A DNA stretch of 64,000 bases from Mesorhizobium jarvisii (GCF_003601985.1 NZ_QZXA01000011.1:62001-126000); one strand, 5' to 3'; positions 36,239-45,562 are shown, counted from the stretch's first letter. Made by a program: numbers and translations. The notes: a model not told the origin generated them from the letters alone.

Positions 36239-36967
36239 TCAGAAATCGGCCTCCTCGAAGTATTTGGCCTTCAACCATGTGTTCGACGGTCCGCTCGTGT
36301 AGCTGCTGTCGGCGCGCTTCGAGATGATGCTCTTGAGCCCCACCTTCTCGATGGCGCGAAAGATCGCTGGCGCACTGCTCTCGAAATGCTCGCTGTACTG
36401 GATCTTGCCGAGGCCGTGCTCAACCAGTTGCCGTAGCGCCTGCTTGCGCTGCAGGAGGGGCAAGGAGACTAGATTGCGACCGTCGAGATGGAGGATGTCG
36501 AACGCGACGAACGCGAGCCGGCTCGGTTCGTTCCAGATCGCGGCTTCCAGCGAAGGGCAATCGTGGGCGCCCTCCTCGTCTGGCACAATGACATCGCCGT
36601 CGATAATGGCGGCCTGGCATGGCAGCTCGACAGCCAGCGCGATGGGCCAATATTTGGTGGTCCAGTCACGGCCGTTCTTGCTGTAGAGGCGCACGCCGCC
36701 TTTATCGATGATGATCTGCGTTCGGTAGCCGTCAAGATTGACCTCGTGAACCCATCCCTCATCTCCGGGCGGCTCCTCGACGCAAGTCGGGATCTGCGGC
36801 GGAATGAACTCCAGCCGGCGGCCGGTCGCCTTGGCACGCTTACTCAATGACGCCACCTTTGATCGCGCAACGGCGGCCAATCGGCACAGGCAGCCCGACA
36901 TCCCCCCAACATGGACGCCTGCCGCCTGTGCCGAGCCCCCGCCGAGCCATTGCCAGCATCTGCGCAC
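36239..36967 (-). pseudogene. Degenerate, truncated ATP-dependent DNA ligase (LigD-type adenylation domain)
   Basis: About 220-240 residues matching only the adenylation domain of LigD-like ligases involved in non-homologous end joining. Motif I reads EVNLDGYR, so the catalytic Lys (K-x-DG) is Asn. Motif III is kept (FVAFDILHLDGR). Motif IV reads GLKSIISKR, where EG is expected. The frame stops right after TWLKAKYFEEADF, so the OB-fold domain is missing. A GTG at 36856 may be the start; the upstream extension is not ligase-like. It is unlikely to join DNA. It may be a remnant or a retained nick-binding protein. Confidence 0.75.
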
Positions 36968-37224
36968 CAGGCCGAATTGTCGTTACCTTCGCATCCAAAT
37001 ACTTGTCATGGAGTACATATCTCACTCGGTGCGTCACTCTTGTAGTACGCAGTCCGTAGGCTGATTTCGGGCGACCAGGTTAAGGTCCGTTGAGATTCAG
37101 GTCAGGCCGAGCCGAGAATGGCGGGTTCCGAGAACCGGAACGGAGCGTACGTTTAGCTACTTGAGTACAGGAAGCGCGGGAAGTCGCCGTTCGCAGGCCG
37201 ACCTCACCTGAATGTCAACAGACC
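36968..37224. other. Intergenic region between ligase remnant and STAS gene
   Basis: About 257 bp. No gene, repeat or clear hairpin was recognised. Short open frames on both strands overlap the 5' side of the ligase remnant and lack any recognisable motif. Confidence 0.4.
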
Positions 37225-37563
37225 TTAGTCCATCAAAAGCACCAGGGCGGGATGCAGCTTCTTCAGATTCGGCAAGGATTTCGATTGCCAGGGTATGTCG
37301 GGCGTTCCACGCACGACGAACCGAACATCGGGATGCTTGCGCACCTCGATGGTAAATTTCGCCAGCAGGTTGATGCCAGAAGAGTTGAGAAAGTGAAGGT
37401 CCTTTAAGTTGAGCGTCATGGAAGAGGGATTTGAGGCAAGAACACTGGTCGCCAGGGCCATGATAGGCGCGCCGGCTTCGGAACTGGCAAGCCGCATGAC
37501 ACCGTCGAAAAAAATATCGCTTCCTTCAAGCCACACGCGGTAGTCGTCTGTTTTGATTTCCAT
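37225..37563 (-). CDS. Stand-alone STAS-domain (anti-sigma antagonist-like) protein
   Basis: A 112-residue single STAS-like domain. The conserved strand-turn-helix is LKDLHFLNSSGINLLAKF, with two candidate phospho-Ser residues before Gly. It resembles the slr1659 family found beside slr1658-type ATPases and SpoIIE phosphatases. It is the last gene of the minus-strand switch operon, 18 bp after the ATPase gene. It would be phosphorylated by that ATPase and dephosphorylated by the SpoIIE protein. Confidence 0.8.
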   Translation of the reverse strand: MEIKTDDYRVWLEGSDIFFDGVMRLASSEAGAPIMALATSVLASNPSSMTLNLKDLHFLNSSGINLLAKFTIEVRKHPDVRFVVRGTPDIPWQSKSLPNLKKLHPALVLLMD

Positions 37564-37581
37564 AGACTGGCTTCGCCTCAG

Positions 37582-38142
37582 CTAGTTGTGAGTTTGCGAG
37601 ATCGGAATGGAGGCATATGTCTCCAGGCAAATCCGATCGCTTTCGTCGGCGGTGCTGAATATCCAAGCCATGCGTGCGCCATAGTCGCTCATCAACGTCA
37701 GCAATCCGAGTCCGGAGCCTGCCATGTCGGGGTTCGCGGCATTCGCTTCGATTCGCTGTATCAGCAGGTCCTTGGGGTCGCCAACCGTGATGTTCGCCAG
37801 GAGACTTTGGAACTCGGACACGTCATCACCATCGACGTCATTCAACACCTTGAGCTTGAAGTGCTCCGAATCCATCGATGCCTCGATCACGATCTCACCT
37901 TGTGCGCGAAACTTGACGGCATTTTCGATGAGCTCGTTGACCAGATATCCGATGCTATGGTGCACTTCCCTGTAGTCATTGCGGGACGCCTGAAAGCGCA
38001 ACGCAAAAAGATCGGCGAAGAAGTCCGAGGTCGTGGCACAATGACGCCAACTCAAGTCGAGTGGTCCGTCGAACAGCCGCACACGACTGACACCTTCCAT
38101 CGTCCCGATAGCAAGCTCAGATGTGCCGAACAGCGTGGTCAT
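37582..38142 (-). CDS. Anti-sigma-factor-like ATPase/kinase (slr1658-type), intact copy
   Basis: A 186-residue GHKL-type ATPase domain protein. The N-box is VNELIENAVKFR, with the Mg-binding Asn, and the lid/G2-like segment is GSGLGLLTLMSDYGARM. These match partner-switching Ser kinases that phosphorylate STAS proteins. The ATG at 38142 lies 2 bp from the stop of the SpoIIE gene. A diverged relative without the N-box Asn and Gly loop is encoded at 41689. Confidence 0.8.
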   Translation of the reverse strand: MTTLFGTSELAIGTMEGVSRVRLFDGPLDLSWRHCATTSDFFADLFALRFQASRNDYREVHHSIGYLVNELIENAVKFRAQGEIVIEASMDSEHFKLKVLNDVDGDDVSEFQSLLANITVGDPKDLLIQRIEANAANPDMAGSGLGLLTLMSDYGARMAWIFSTADESDRICLETYASIPISQTHN

Positions 38143-38144
38143 TT

Positions 38145-40511
38145 CTATGTGTGCCTTATGATCACGAGGGTGATGTCGTCATGGATCTTCTGGATTCCGA
38201 TATGGGCCATCAGATCCTCGACGATTCCGGTTTTGATTTCCTCTGCGCTCCCGCCTTGACGTTTTCGTGCGCTCTGGCAAAGGCGCTCGAACCCGAACAG
38301 CCTTCTGTCCTGGTCTTCCGCCTCGGTCACACCGTCGGTGTGCAGCACGATCACGTCGCCGGTCCCGAACTTGATGTCATACGTATCAATGAACGGCGAG
38401 ATGTCACTCTCCAGACCAACCGGCAGACCCAGATCAAGCGTGTCGATACGTTCGACTTCCCCGCCCGCACGGACGACAAGAACGTCCTCATGTTGGCCGG
38501 ATAGCGTTACCCGTCCATCCTCAAAGTCAAGGAAGGCCAGCGAGAGATGCTTGTCGGTGTTCGTCCGCTCAATGTTCTTGTAGATCGCTCTGTTCAACCG
38601 ATCCAGAAACTGGTGCGGATCCGCTTCGTTGGTCTCCTGCAACGCGCGTGCGACGGATTGGACCATCAGCATCAGCACGCCGCTTTCGAGACCATGACCG
38701 GTCACGTCGCCAATGCCGACCTTGACCCGTGAACCGTTCTGCAGAACGTCGTAGTAGTCGCCGCCGACCTCGTCTGCCGGCCGCATATACGCTGCGATCT
38801 CCAGCCCCGGAATCGCTTCGAGTTCGATTGGTTTCGGCAGGACCATCATCTGGATGTGTCTGGCAACCGCGAGTTCGGCACCGAGGCGGACGTTCTCGTC
38901 CCGCAACTTTTCGTTGAGTGCGGAAATCTCCTGATTGGCGTCCCCCAACTCCTTGGTTCGTTCGTCGACGAGTTGCTCGAGGTTTTCAGTGTGAAAGCTG
39001 ATCTCCTCAGCCATCCGGTTGAAGGCAATCCCTGCCGCTCCAACCTCGTCGCGCGTTGGAATGCTCACGCGCACTGAATAATCTTTGGACTGGAGCTTCT
39101 GGGCGGCACTGGCAAGCGCCCTCAGGCCCGCTGTGATCCGCTTCGAAATTCCGAGCACGGCCGCAAAGACAATCAGAAGCGAAACGATGATCGCACCGAC
39201 CTGAAACAGCAGGATGCGATTGGTTGCGCGCGAAATACTCTCCTGCGCGGCGAACAGGGACGCATAGATCTCCCGTTCGGGAACGACGATCCCGACCGAC
39301 ATCGTTTCGGACTTAATCGGTCCCGAACTCCACAGATTGGTCGGCTTCAATCTCTTGAGGACAACGATGTAGGGAACGTGTTCGCCCTTGTTGTCGAGCA
39401 TGATGTGCTGGATGACACCGTCATTGTTCTGGTCGAGAGGCAGCGACGCGATAGCCGGCTGCGTACTTCCCCGCAGAGACCTTTCCAAGCCGGTGACGCC
39501 CTGCGTGCCGGCATCGCTCGATGAAGTCAGGCCGATGATCGTCTGGCCAGACGGATTGATCGCCACCACATTGCCGGTCGACATCGTGAGAAAGCCGAAT
39601 CCGGTTTGAGCGATCTTCACCCTTTCGACGACTTCCGCCAGCTGATCGAGCGTAATGTCTGCTCCCGCCGTGCCGGCGATACCGGTGCGATCAAGCGTCC
39701 ACAGCGGGTGGAAAAAGCTGACGATCAGCTTTCCCGTGATCGCATCCGTGTAAGGCGCTGTCTGGGTAATGTCGTCAGGAACCGGACGGGAGGCAGGATC
39801 CTTGGCCCATTGCTGCCATGAACCATAGATACCCGGAAAGAAGAATTCCCAGAACTCCGCCTTGTTGTGGCCCGGATAGAGCTTGTCGAAGGTCTGCGCC
39901 TGGTCCGTATACGGAACCGTCCTGAAGATGGGCCGTTCTTTTGGACCAATATAGTACATCTGCAATTTGGACGACCCGCTGGCCATGAGGGTCGGCGCGA
40001 CGAGATCGATCACGGTACTGTCTTCTATCTCCTTCTGAACGCCCGGTAGCGGGGTATGGTCGGCACCCAGCAGGTAGCCCCAGACGCTCACCACGGAAGG
40101 CGCGCCCGGCAGATTCTGCGCCCAATTGCCCTGCGCGTCGTAGACGATCTTCACGGAGCCGGGCGCCTGATGCGAAAGCGTCGCTCCGACCTGTTGCTGC
40201 CTACTCGGATCGTCGATCTGGGCCTGCAGCACGCCGGCCAGCGCCTTGACGTCGCCATGAACCCGATCGAGCAACAGGTCGACGCTCAACGCCGTCGATT
40301 GCGCATAGGAACGAATGTATTCCTGGTTTGCGGTCGTCAGGCCCTCACCGACTTCGGATGTGGCATCGCGCGACAGCTTTTGAACGTTCCAAAGCGCCAG
40401 ACCGCCGCTCAGCAGGAGGTCGAACAGGACGGCGCCGCCAACGACCAATACGAATTTCGCTCGAAAGGAGCGCAGGCCGAAGCGCGGTGTGGGCTCATTG
40501 TCGGCTTTCAT
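38145..40511 (-). CDS. Membrane SpoIIE-type PP2C phosphatase with periplasmic sensor and HAMP
   Basis: A 788-residue receptor phosphatase. It has an N-terminal transmembrane helix (KFVLVVGGAVLFDLLLSGGL), a Cache-like periplasmic sensor of about 330 residues, a second transmembrane helix (VGAIIVSLLIVFAAVLGI), a HAMP linker, a coiled-coil and a C-terminal PP2C-SpoIIE domain with GDVTGHGLESG and VLHTDGVTEAED metal-binding Asp residues. The ATG at 40511 overlaps the TGA of the methyltransferase gene. It should dephosphorylate a STAS protein in response to an external ligand, as SiaA or RsbU do. Confidence 0.9.
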   Translation of the reverse strand: MKADNEPTPRFGLRSFRAKFVLVVGGAVLFDLLLSGGLALWNVQKLSRDATSEVGEGLTTANQEYIRSYAQSTALSVDLLLDRVHGDVKALAGVLQAQIDDPSRQQQVGATLSHQAPGSVKIVYDAQGNWAQNLPGAPSVVSVWGYLLGADHTPLPGVQKEIEDSTVIDLVAPTLMASGSSKLQMYYIGPKERPIFRTVPYTDQAQTFDKLYPGHNKAEFWEFFFPGIYGSWQQWAKDPASRPVPDDITQTAPYTDAITGKLIVSFFHPLWTLDRTGIAGTAGADITLDQLAEVVERVKIAQTGFGFLTMSTGNVVAINPSGQTIIGLTSSSDAGTQGVTGLERSLRGSTQPAIASLPLDQNNDGVIQHIMLDNKGEHVPYIVVLKRLKPTNLWSSGPIKSETMSVGIVVPEREIYASLFAAQESISRATNRILLFQVGAIIVSLLIVFAAVLGISKRITAGLRALASAAQKLQSKDYSVRVSIPTRDEVGAAGIAFNRMAEEISFHTENLEQLVDERTKELGDANQEISALNEKLRDENVRLGAELAVARHIQMMVLPKPIELEAIPGLEIAAYMRPADEVGGDYYDVLQNGSRVKVGIGDVTGHGLESGVLMLMVQSVARALQETNEADPHQFLDRLNRAIYKNIERTNTDKHLSLAFLDFEDGRVTLSGQHEDVLVVRAGGEVERIDTLDLGLPVGLESDISPFIDTYDIKFGTGDVIVLHTDGVTEAEDQDRRLFGFERLCQSARKRQGGSAEEIKTGIVEDLMAHIGIQKIHDDITLVIIRHT

Positions 40512-41686
40512 TGTGGCCGTTGCCCCGATGCGACCCAGATCGGCCAACCCGCGTAACCCTTGGGGTGGAGTGCAGCGAAAATGTGGTCCTGGAAGCCCTG
40601 CCGGAACCGTGCGATGAACTCCGGTCCGTCGCCGCGTCGGGTCGCCATCTCGCCCGCATAGACATCCGCCCAGGCCACAATGACATCGGCGAAGTCCTGC
40701 GGATCGCCGTCAAGGTTAGTGACCATGAACGACTCCACACGTATATCTTCGAACCCGGCTTCGACCAGGTATCGCCGACTCTTGGGCCCGAGCTCGACGT
40801 CCATCTCGAAATGCCTGAACAGCTTCGCCACCTCGTTGTAGGTCCAACGAATGCTTTCGGCGCGCGGCTCGCCGAGGCAATGCGAATTCTTCTCGTTGGT
40901 AATGTAGACCCGCCCGCCCGGCTTGCATATGCGGTAGAGCTCCTTGAGGATGAGTTCAGGCCGATTGAAGATTTGAAGGGAATGCCGGCAGGTGACCAGG
41001 TCGAACTGCGCCTCGTCGAGCAGCATCTCCGATGCATCGCCATAGGTATACTCGATGCCCCGGATATCGAACTCCTTCATCACGCGTCGAGCATAGCTGA
41101 GGCTTGACATGGAGTGGTCGAGGGCGACGATCCGCGACGGCTGGAACTCCTTCTGCACGAGCACGGCGAAATCTCCGATCCCACAACAGATGTCGGCCAT
41201 GACGATCCCGGGCCTCATGCCGTGTCGCGGCAAGATTGCGCGCTCGTGGCGCCAGGTCATCTTTGTTTGCGTGCGCAGGATCGGAACGAACGCGCCTTCC
41301 TCGAGGAAGCCCTGCCCCGGATAGAATTGACTGTCATACTCCTCGACCGTGATGTTCGGTTCGATTCCGCTCAAGCGACGGAATTTTCGCGAACTCCATC
41401 CGACGACGCTTGACGTGATGACGACGAATTTGAGATCAGGGCGAGCGCGGCAGGCATCGATGATGATCCTCGAAAAGGCGTGAAACGCAGCGCTGTTCAT
41501 CTGCGTCAGGCGTCTGACATTGACATAGAGAACGCCGCGCACACGACCGATCGCATCGCGAAGCAATGCTATGCTGGGGCCAAGCTCATCGATCGCCTGA
41601 GGCCGGACCACCCCCGATATGGAGAACTCCTGGTTGTTCGCGTCGTATTGCGCCTTGAAGCGCGGGAGAAGGTCGTACGGGCCCAA
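40508..41686 (-). CDS. STAS-like domain fused to SAM-dependent methyltransferase
   Basis: A 392-residue two-domain protein. The first ~110 residues read as a STAS-like fold related to the slr1659 type (VLYVNVRRLTQMNSAAFHAF, with Ser in the position used for phosphorylation). The rest is a class I methyltransferase with motif I MADICCGIGDFA, YGDAS, DLVTCRHSLQIF and a post-motif CKPGGRVYI. The start is a TTG at 41686 with GAGGG upstream; no ATG is in frame. It would methylate an unknown target under control of the phosphorylation state. Fusion of STAS to a methyltransferase inside a SpoIIE operon is unusual. Confidence 0.82.
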   Translation of the reverse strand: MGPYDLLPRFKAQYDANNQEFSISGVVRPQAIDELGPSIALLRDAIGRVRGVLYVNVRRLTQMNSAAFHAFSRIIIDACRARPDLKFVVITSSVVGWSSRKFRRLSGIEPNITVEEYDSQFYPGQGFLEEGAFVPILRTQTKMTWRHERAILPRHGMRPGIVMADICCGIGDFAVLVQKEFQPSRIVALDHSMSSLSYARRVMKEFDIRGIEYTYGDASEMLLDEAQFDLVTCRHSLQIFNRPELILKELYRICKPGGRVYITNEKNSHCLGEPRAESIRWTYNEVAKLFRHFEMDVELGPKSRRYLVEAGFEDIRVESFMVTNLDGDPQDFADVIVAWADVYAGEMATRRGDGPEFIARFRQGFQDHIFAALHPKGYAGWPIWVASGQRPQ

Positions 41687-41688
41687 TT

Positions 41689-42204
41689 TTACTGGCCCTC
41701 AAGCGGAAGATCCACGACAAGCTTGATTGCATCGCCGTCGGCTTCCTCGACCCAGAGTGTCGCGTTGTAGTCGACAGCCAGTTCCAGGAGGACCATCTCC
41801 CGGCTGGGCGCAAGATCCCCAGACACCGAGTTAAGGTATCGCTCCTTGGCCTCGAATGCTGCGACTTGCGACAGGGCCTCTTGGTAGAATTGGCGCTCCC
41901 CTGGCAGGCAAGGGAATGTCAGCTCGATCCTATCCGTGGCGCCATGGCGAGACACCCTGCACGCCAATTCGCCGTCGGCAAGGCGCGTGCGAAAGGCGAC
42001 TTCCAGCAGTTCGTTAAAGGCAGAGGAAAAGAGATTTGAATGCCGGACCGAGTCTGATCTATTTTGACTGATCATCCGCGCCATGTATGTCGAGACATAG
42101 TCGCAGTGTCTCCAAGCGGAGACGAAAGCCTTGATTTCCATGTCGACCTGGATCATGGGCTCAAACGTCGGCTCGCCAGCCAGGTCATGTTGAACAGGTC
42201 CCAT
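41689..42204 (-). CDS. Degenerate relative of the slr1658-type ATPase
   Basis: About 171 residues aligning with the protein at 37582 (shared AWRHC, FNELLE and a similar C-terminus) but with key residues lost. The N-box reads NELLEVAFRTR, with Val for the ATP-site Asn, and the Gly-rich lid GSGLGL is PSREMV. It probably cannot bind ATP in the usual way. The start is uncertain: the frame is open to 42375. An ATG at 42204 with AAGGGA 8 bases upstream gives a protein collinear with the intact copy. Its stop lies 2 bp before the TTG of the methyltransferase gene. Confidence 0.68.
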   Translation of the reverse strand: MGPVQHDLAGEPTFEPMIQVDMEIKAFVSAWRHCDYVSTYMARMISQNRSDSVRHSNLFSSAFNELLEVAFRTRLADGELACRVSRHGATDRIELTFPCLPGERQFYQEALSQVAAFEAKERYLNSVSGDLAPSREMVLLELAVDYNATLWVEEADGDAIKLVVDLPLEGQ

Positions 42205-42379
42205 CGGCATATTCCCTTGTTTCGTCGATATGAGCCCTGGTTGAGCCATGACCTCCGAGATGGAAAATTTCACCGCGCCCATCATGAGCCAGTCTCGCAC
42301 CGACTCGAAGAATTGTGCGGTATCTGCCTCGATCGTTTCTACAAATCTCCATTTCACCGTTAACAAAGAGTGCAAGGCG

Positions 42380-44119
42380 CTAGACCGCCCGATTTGCCTC
42401 CATCGCGCGTACCACTCTCAGCGGGGACCGCCTGATGAAATCGCTGGTCGCCTCGGCTCCGAGCGGCCGACCCAGGAAATTGCCCTGCAGGCAATCGCAG
42501 TTCTCCTTGATCAGCCACCGTGCCTGTACCGACGTCTCGACCCCCTCGGCGGTGACGCTTATTCCCAGGCCGTGCGCCAGACTTATGATCGATCGCACGA
42601 TCGTCTGGCTCTTGAGGTCGGTGTCTAGGTCTGCAATGAAGTATTGGTCTATCTTCAATGTGTCGAATGGAAAGTTCTTGAGGTAACTCAACGACGAATA
42701 GTATGTTCCGAAATCGTCGAGCGAAATTCGTATTCCTAAGACATTCAGAGTATTTAACGTGTCGATATTGTCGATCGTCTTCTCAAGAAGAACCGTCTCC
42801 GTTATCTCAAGTTCAAGTCTGTCTGCCCGGATTCCAACTGCATCGATGATCTGAGCGACCGTGTCTGTCAGCGTGCCGCTAAGGAACTGAGCCGGCGAGA
42901 GGTTGACTGCGACTGTCAGCGAGGAAGGCCAGGTCAATGCCTGGCGACAGGCTTCCTCGAGCACCCATCGTCCAATCTGATCCATCAGGCCGTCGGCTTC
43001 GGCGATCGGTATGAACACGCCGGGAGGAATGATTCCGACCTCGGGGTGCCGCCACCGCAACAGCGCTTCGAAACCGATTACCGACGCGGGAGGGCGAATG
43101 AGCGGCTGATACTCCAGATAAAGCTCGCCCCGCTCCAGCGCGGTTCGAAGGCTGCGCCTCAGATTCTCGCGTTGCTCGAGTAAGAGCAGCATCGAGCGGT
43201 TGAATGTTCGAGCGCAACCGCGTCCATCTGTCTTGGCTGCGTAAAGAGCAATGTCAGCGGCTTTCATCAACTGCTCGCCATCGGTCCCGTGTTCCGGCCC
43301 GAAAGCAATTCCGATGCTCGAGCCGACGAAGACGGGGATGCCGTTGATGACGAAGGGGATCTTGAAGGCGTCGACCAGCGACCCGGCGAGGCGCTCAGCC
43401 TCTGCTGGCTGCTCCCTTCCCAATTGGATGACAGCGAACTCATCGCCGGCATACCGGTACGCGGATTCGCCGTCCTGCAGCGCGTCGCGGATACGGCCCG
43501 CAGCCAGCTGAAGAAGCGTATCGCCCGCTCCATGGCCGAGCGTATCGTTGACCGATTTGAAATCGTCAAGGTCGATCTGCAGCAGGGCGGCTTTCGGCTT
43601 TGGTTCACCGAGGGTCGCCAGGGCCTGCTGCAACTGCTCGCCGAATCGCCGCCGATTCTGCAGTCCAGTCAGCACGTCATGCGTCGCCAGATGGAGCAGA
43701 ATTCCATGCTCCTGCTCCTCCGCCGCGCTTCGCCCGCCATGCTTCCTTGATTCGATGATCCCCACACCATTTGCGGTGCCGAAGACGAAAACGGACCGGG
43801 GCGCTTCGCCCGATGATGGCGGCAAGTCGATGCTTGCCGGAGAGCCGCCCTGGAACACCCGAAGAAATTCGTCGCGGCACCTCGCATCGAGGAAGCTCGG
43901 GTAGATCGCCCAGATGGCGGCGCCCGTCGCCACCACGCCTCCGTATACGCCTTTGAGCTTGGTTGCGTAGTGTGTGAGACAGAAGTCGCGGTCATAGAAC
44001 GACAAGAGTTCGGTCGTGTTCGCCAAAAGGTCAGCGAGAAGCGCTTCGCCCGGACGCGGAGCATCGCTTGAGGAAGGCCCCTCACTCTCCGAGCCGACGC
44101 CTGATGCCTCTGGGTGCAA
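42380..44119 (-). CDS. PAS-like/GGDEF-EAL cyclic-di-GMP protein
   Basis: About 579 residues. A PAS-like N-terminus (ELLSFYDRDFCLTHYATK) precedes a GGDEF domain with the active site RYAGDEFAV (AGDEF is tolerated), and an EAL domain with FEALLRWRHPE. The EAL loop reads DDFGTYYSSLSYLKNF, with Tyr in place of the usual Gly, but ELEITET, KIDQYF and the catalytic ExE-like pattern remain. It may both make and degrade c-di-GMP. The start is not certain: no ATG precedes the PAS region, and a TTG at 44119 with GAGGTGG upstream is proposed. It begins the switch operon. Confidence 0.82.
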   Translation of the reverse strand: MHPEASGVGSESEGPSSSDAPRPGEALLADLLANTTELLSFYDRDFCLTHYATKLKGVYGGVVATGAAIWAIYPSFLDARCRDEFLRVFQGGSPASIDLPPSSGEAPRSVFVFGTANGVGIIESRKHGGRSAAEEQEHGILLHLATHDVLTGLQNRRRFGEQLQQALATLGEPKPKAALLQIDLDDFKSVNDTLGHGAGDTLLQLAAGRIRDALQDGESAYRYAGDEFAVIQLGREQPAEAERLAGSLVDAFKIPFVINGIPVFVGSSIGIAFGPEHGTDGEQLMKAADIALYAAKTDGRGCARTFNRSMLLLLEQRENLRRSLRTALERGELYLEYQPLIRPPASVIGFEALLRWRHPEVGIIPPGVFIPIAEADGLMDQIGRWVLEEACRQALTWPSSLTVAVNLSPAQFLSGTLTDTVAQIIDAVGIRADRLELEITETVLLEKTIDNIDTLNTLNVLGIRISLDDFGTYYSSLSYLKNFPFDTLKIDQYFIADLDTDLKSQTIVRSIISLAHGLGISVTAEGVETSVQARWLIKENCDCLQGNFLGRPLGAEATSDFIRRSPLRVVRAMEANRAV

Positions 44120-44419
44120 GAACCACCTCGGTGCGAATCCACGTCCCCCAAATGTAGAAATAGCATAACCGCCAGACTTGGCAAACTTTCCACTTGCAGT
44201 CTTAACAAGTGCCGACGCGGCGTAGTTGCAATGTATGCTCCGCTGCGGTTGGCGGCGACAACGATGAACAGTCCAGTTGGTTACTAAATCGAAAATTGGC
44301 GGGAATTGGCTATATGATTGACGGCGTGGTGGACGGGACACGAAATATTCTCGCCCATGACACGGCTGGCTCGGCCCTGTGTTGAGCCCGCTCAATCTCG
44401 ATCATCGCCGGTCCTGCAC
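44120..44419. other. Region between AraC regulator and GGDEF-EAL operon
   Basis: About 300 bp. The GGDEF-EAL frame remains open for 92 codons here but has no domain similarity, so this stretch is treated as leader/promoter DNA. A TTG at 44395 would be an alternative start. No convincing operator was recognised. Confidence 0.45.
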
Positions 44420-45562
44420 TCAGCTTCCGAGCGCTTTGAGCCAACCTTCAAAGGAAGAGGTCTTCTCGCGTTCAGCAAGCGAAACAGAGTGGGCGGGGCG
44501 CGGCAACATCATGGTACTGCGGCCTTCTCGGGGGCTGTAACCGAATTCCTTGCTGAATGCCCGGCTGAAATTAGCCGCTGAACTAAACCCGAAGGTCTCA
44601 GCAATATCAACAATTCGCCGACTGTCCGCCGGGTCGCTGAGCGCAACATGGGCTGCCAGAAGTCGGCGACTTTGTATGTAGTGGAGAACACCCCCGCTCG
44701 GTTCGAACAATTGATAGAGACGGGAGCGTGATACGCCGAGAGCCCTGCACATTGAATCCGGCGTCAAATGAGCCGCATCCAGATTGTTTTGGACGTATCG
44801 ACGCGCTCGCTCCATCAGCCCGACGCTCGCCAATTGTTCGGCGGCCGCAGCATGGTCCGCCGGAGGCGCGAGGCAGGCAATGATCATGCTGCGGGTTGCG
44901 TGTACGATGCGGGGCAGATCTTCAGCCGTGAGACTGCGCAGTCTTGCTTCGACGCTATTGACGTAGTCGGCCAAGAGGTCGGCAAAGTTGCCGGACAGAA
45001 TTGAATTGTTCTTTGCGTCGAGGGTTGATGCCGCATCAGAGAACAAATCGCGCGGCAGATAGAGGAAGAGACTTTCCGAGTCCGTTACCCTCCCTCGAAA
45101 CGGGTAGCCAAGCGATCTGATCTCCAATTTGCCTGACTGGGTCTCCGCAACGCGGCGATCGACCTCCGTCCACGACCGGCCAGTGCGTGACAAGACGATA
45201 TACCAATGATCGATTGAACTGGATCGGAGCTTGGCGGCCGAACGGATGTAGCTATGTGCCGGCGCGCGCTGCTGAACGATCAGCATTCCACCGAGATTCC
45301 AAGCTGTGTGGGAGGCGGGAAAGCCATCGTCCGGCGATTTGTCATCCGGCAATCTGACATCGACAAGCGGCGCCATATGCAGTTGCCAAGCGGCGAATTG
45401 ATCGCGTGGCGCCAGTTCGAGCGTTGAGAAGGCCAGAGGTTCGAGCACTGGCACGAGCGATGGAGCGGCCTCATCGTGGGGTTGACCTTCGCGCGGCCAG
45501 CGACGCCTATCACGGTCCCGCGGCTGCCTCGCTGGGGCCTCGTCTTGCCTCTTAGTATCCAT
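44420..45562 (-). CDS. AraC-family transcriptional regulator
   Basis: A 380-residue regulator with an N-terminal AraC-binding-like region and a C-terminal pair of HTH motifs (MCRALGVSRSRLYQLFE and IVDIAETFGFSSAANFSRAFSKEFGYSPRE). The ATG at 45562 is preferred; an earlier start at 45607 extends beyond the family N-terminus. It is encoded directly upstream of, and on the same strand as, the switch operon. The inducer is not identifiable. Confidence 0.88.
   Translation of the reverse strand: MDTKRQDEAPARQPRDRDRRRWPREGQPHDEAAPSLVPVLEPLAFSTLELAPRDQFAAWQLHMAPLVDVRLPDDKSPDDGFPASHTAWNLGGMLIVQQRAPAHSYIRSAAKLRSSSIDHWYIVLSRTGRSWTEVDRRVAETQSGKLEIRSLGYPFRGRVTDSESLFLYLPRDLFSDAASTLDAKNNSILSGNFADLLADYVNSVEARLRSLTAEDLPRIVHATRSMIIACLAPPADHAAAAEQLASVGLMERARRYVQNNLDAAHLTPDSMCRALGVSRSRLYQLFEPSGGVLHYIQSRRLLAAHVALSDPADSRRIVDIAETFGFSSAANFSRAFSKEFGYSPREGRSTMMLPRPAHSVSLAEREKTSSFEGWLKALGS

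Noticed and set aside
36033..36278. 81-codon minus-strand frame between ligase remnant and Hpt gene
   Set aside because: It overlaps both in another frame and resembles neither ligase OB-fold nor Hpt.
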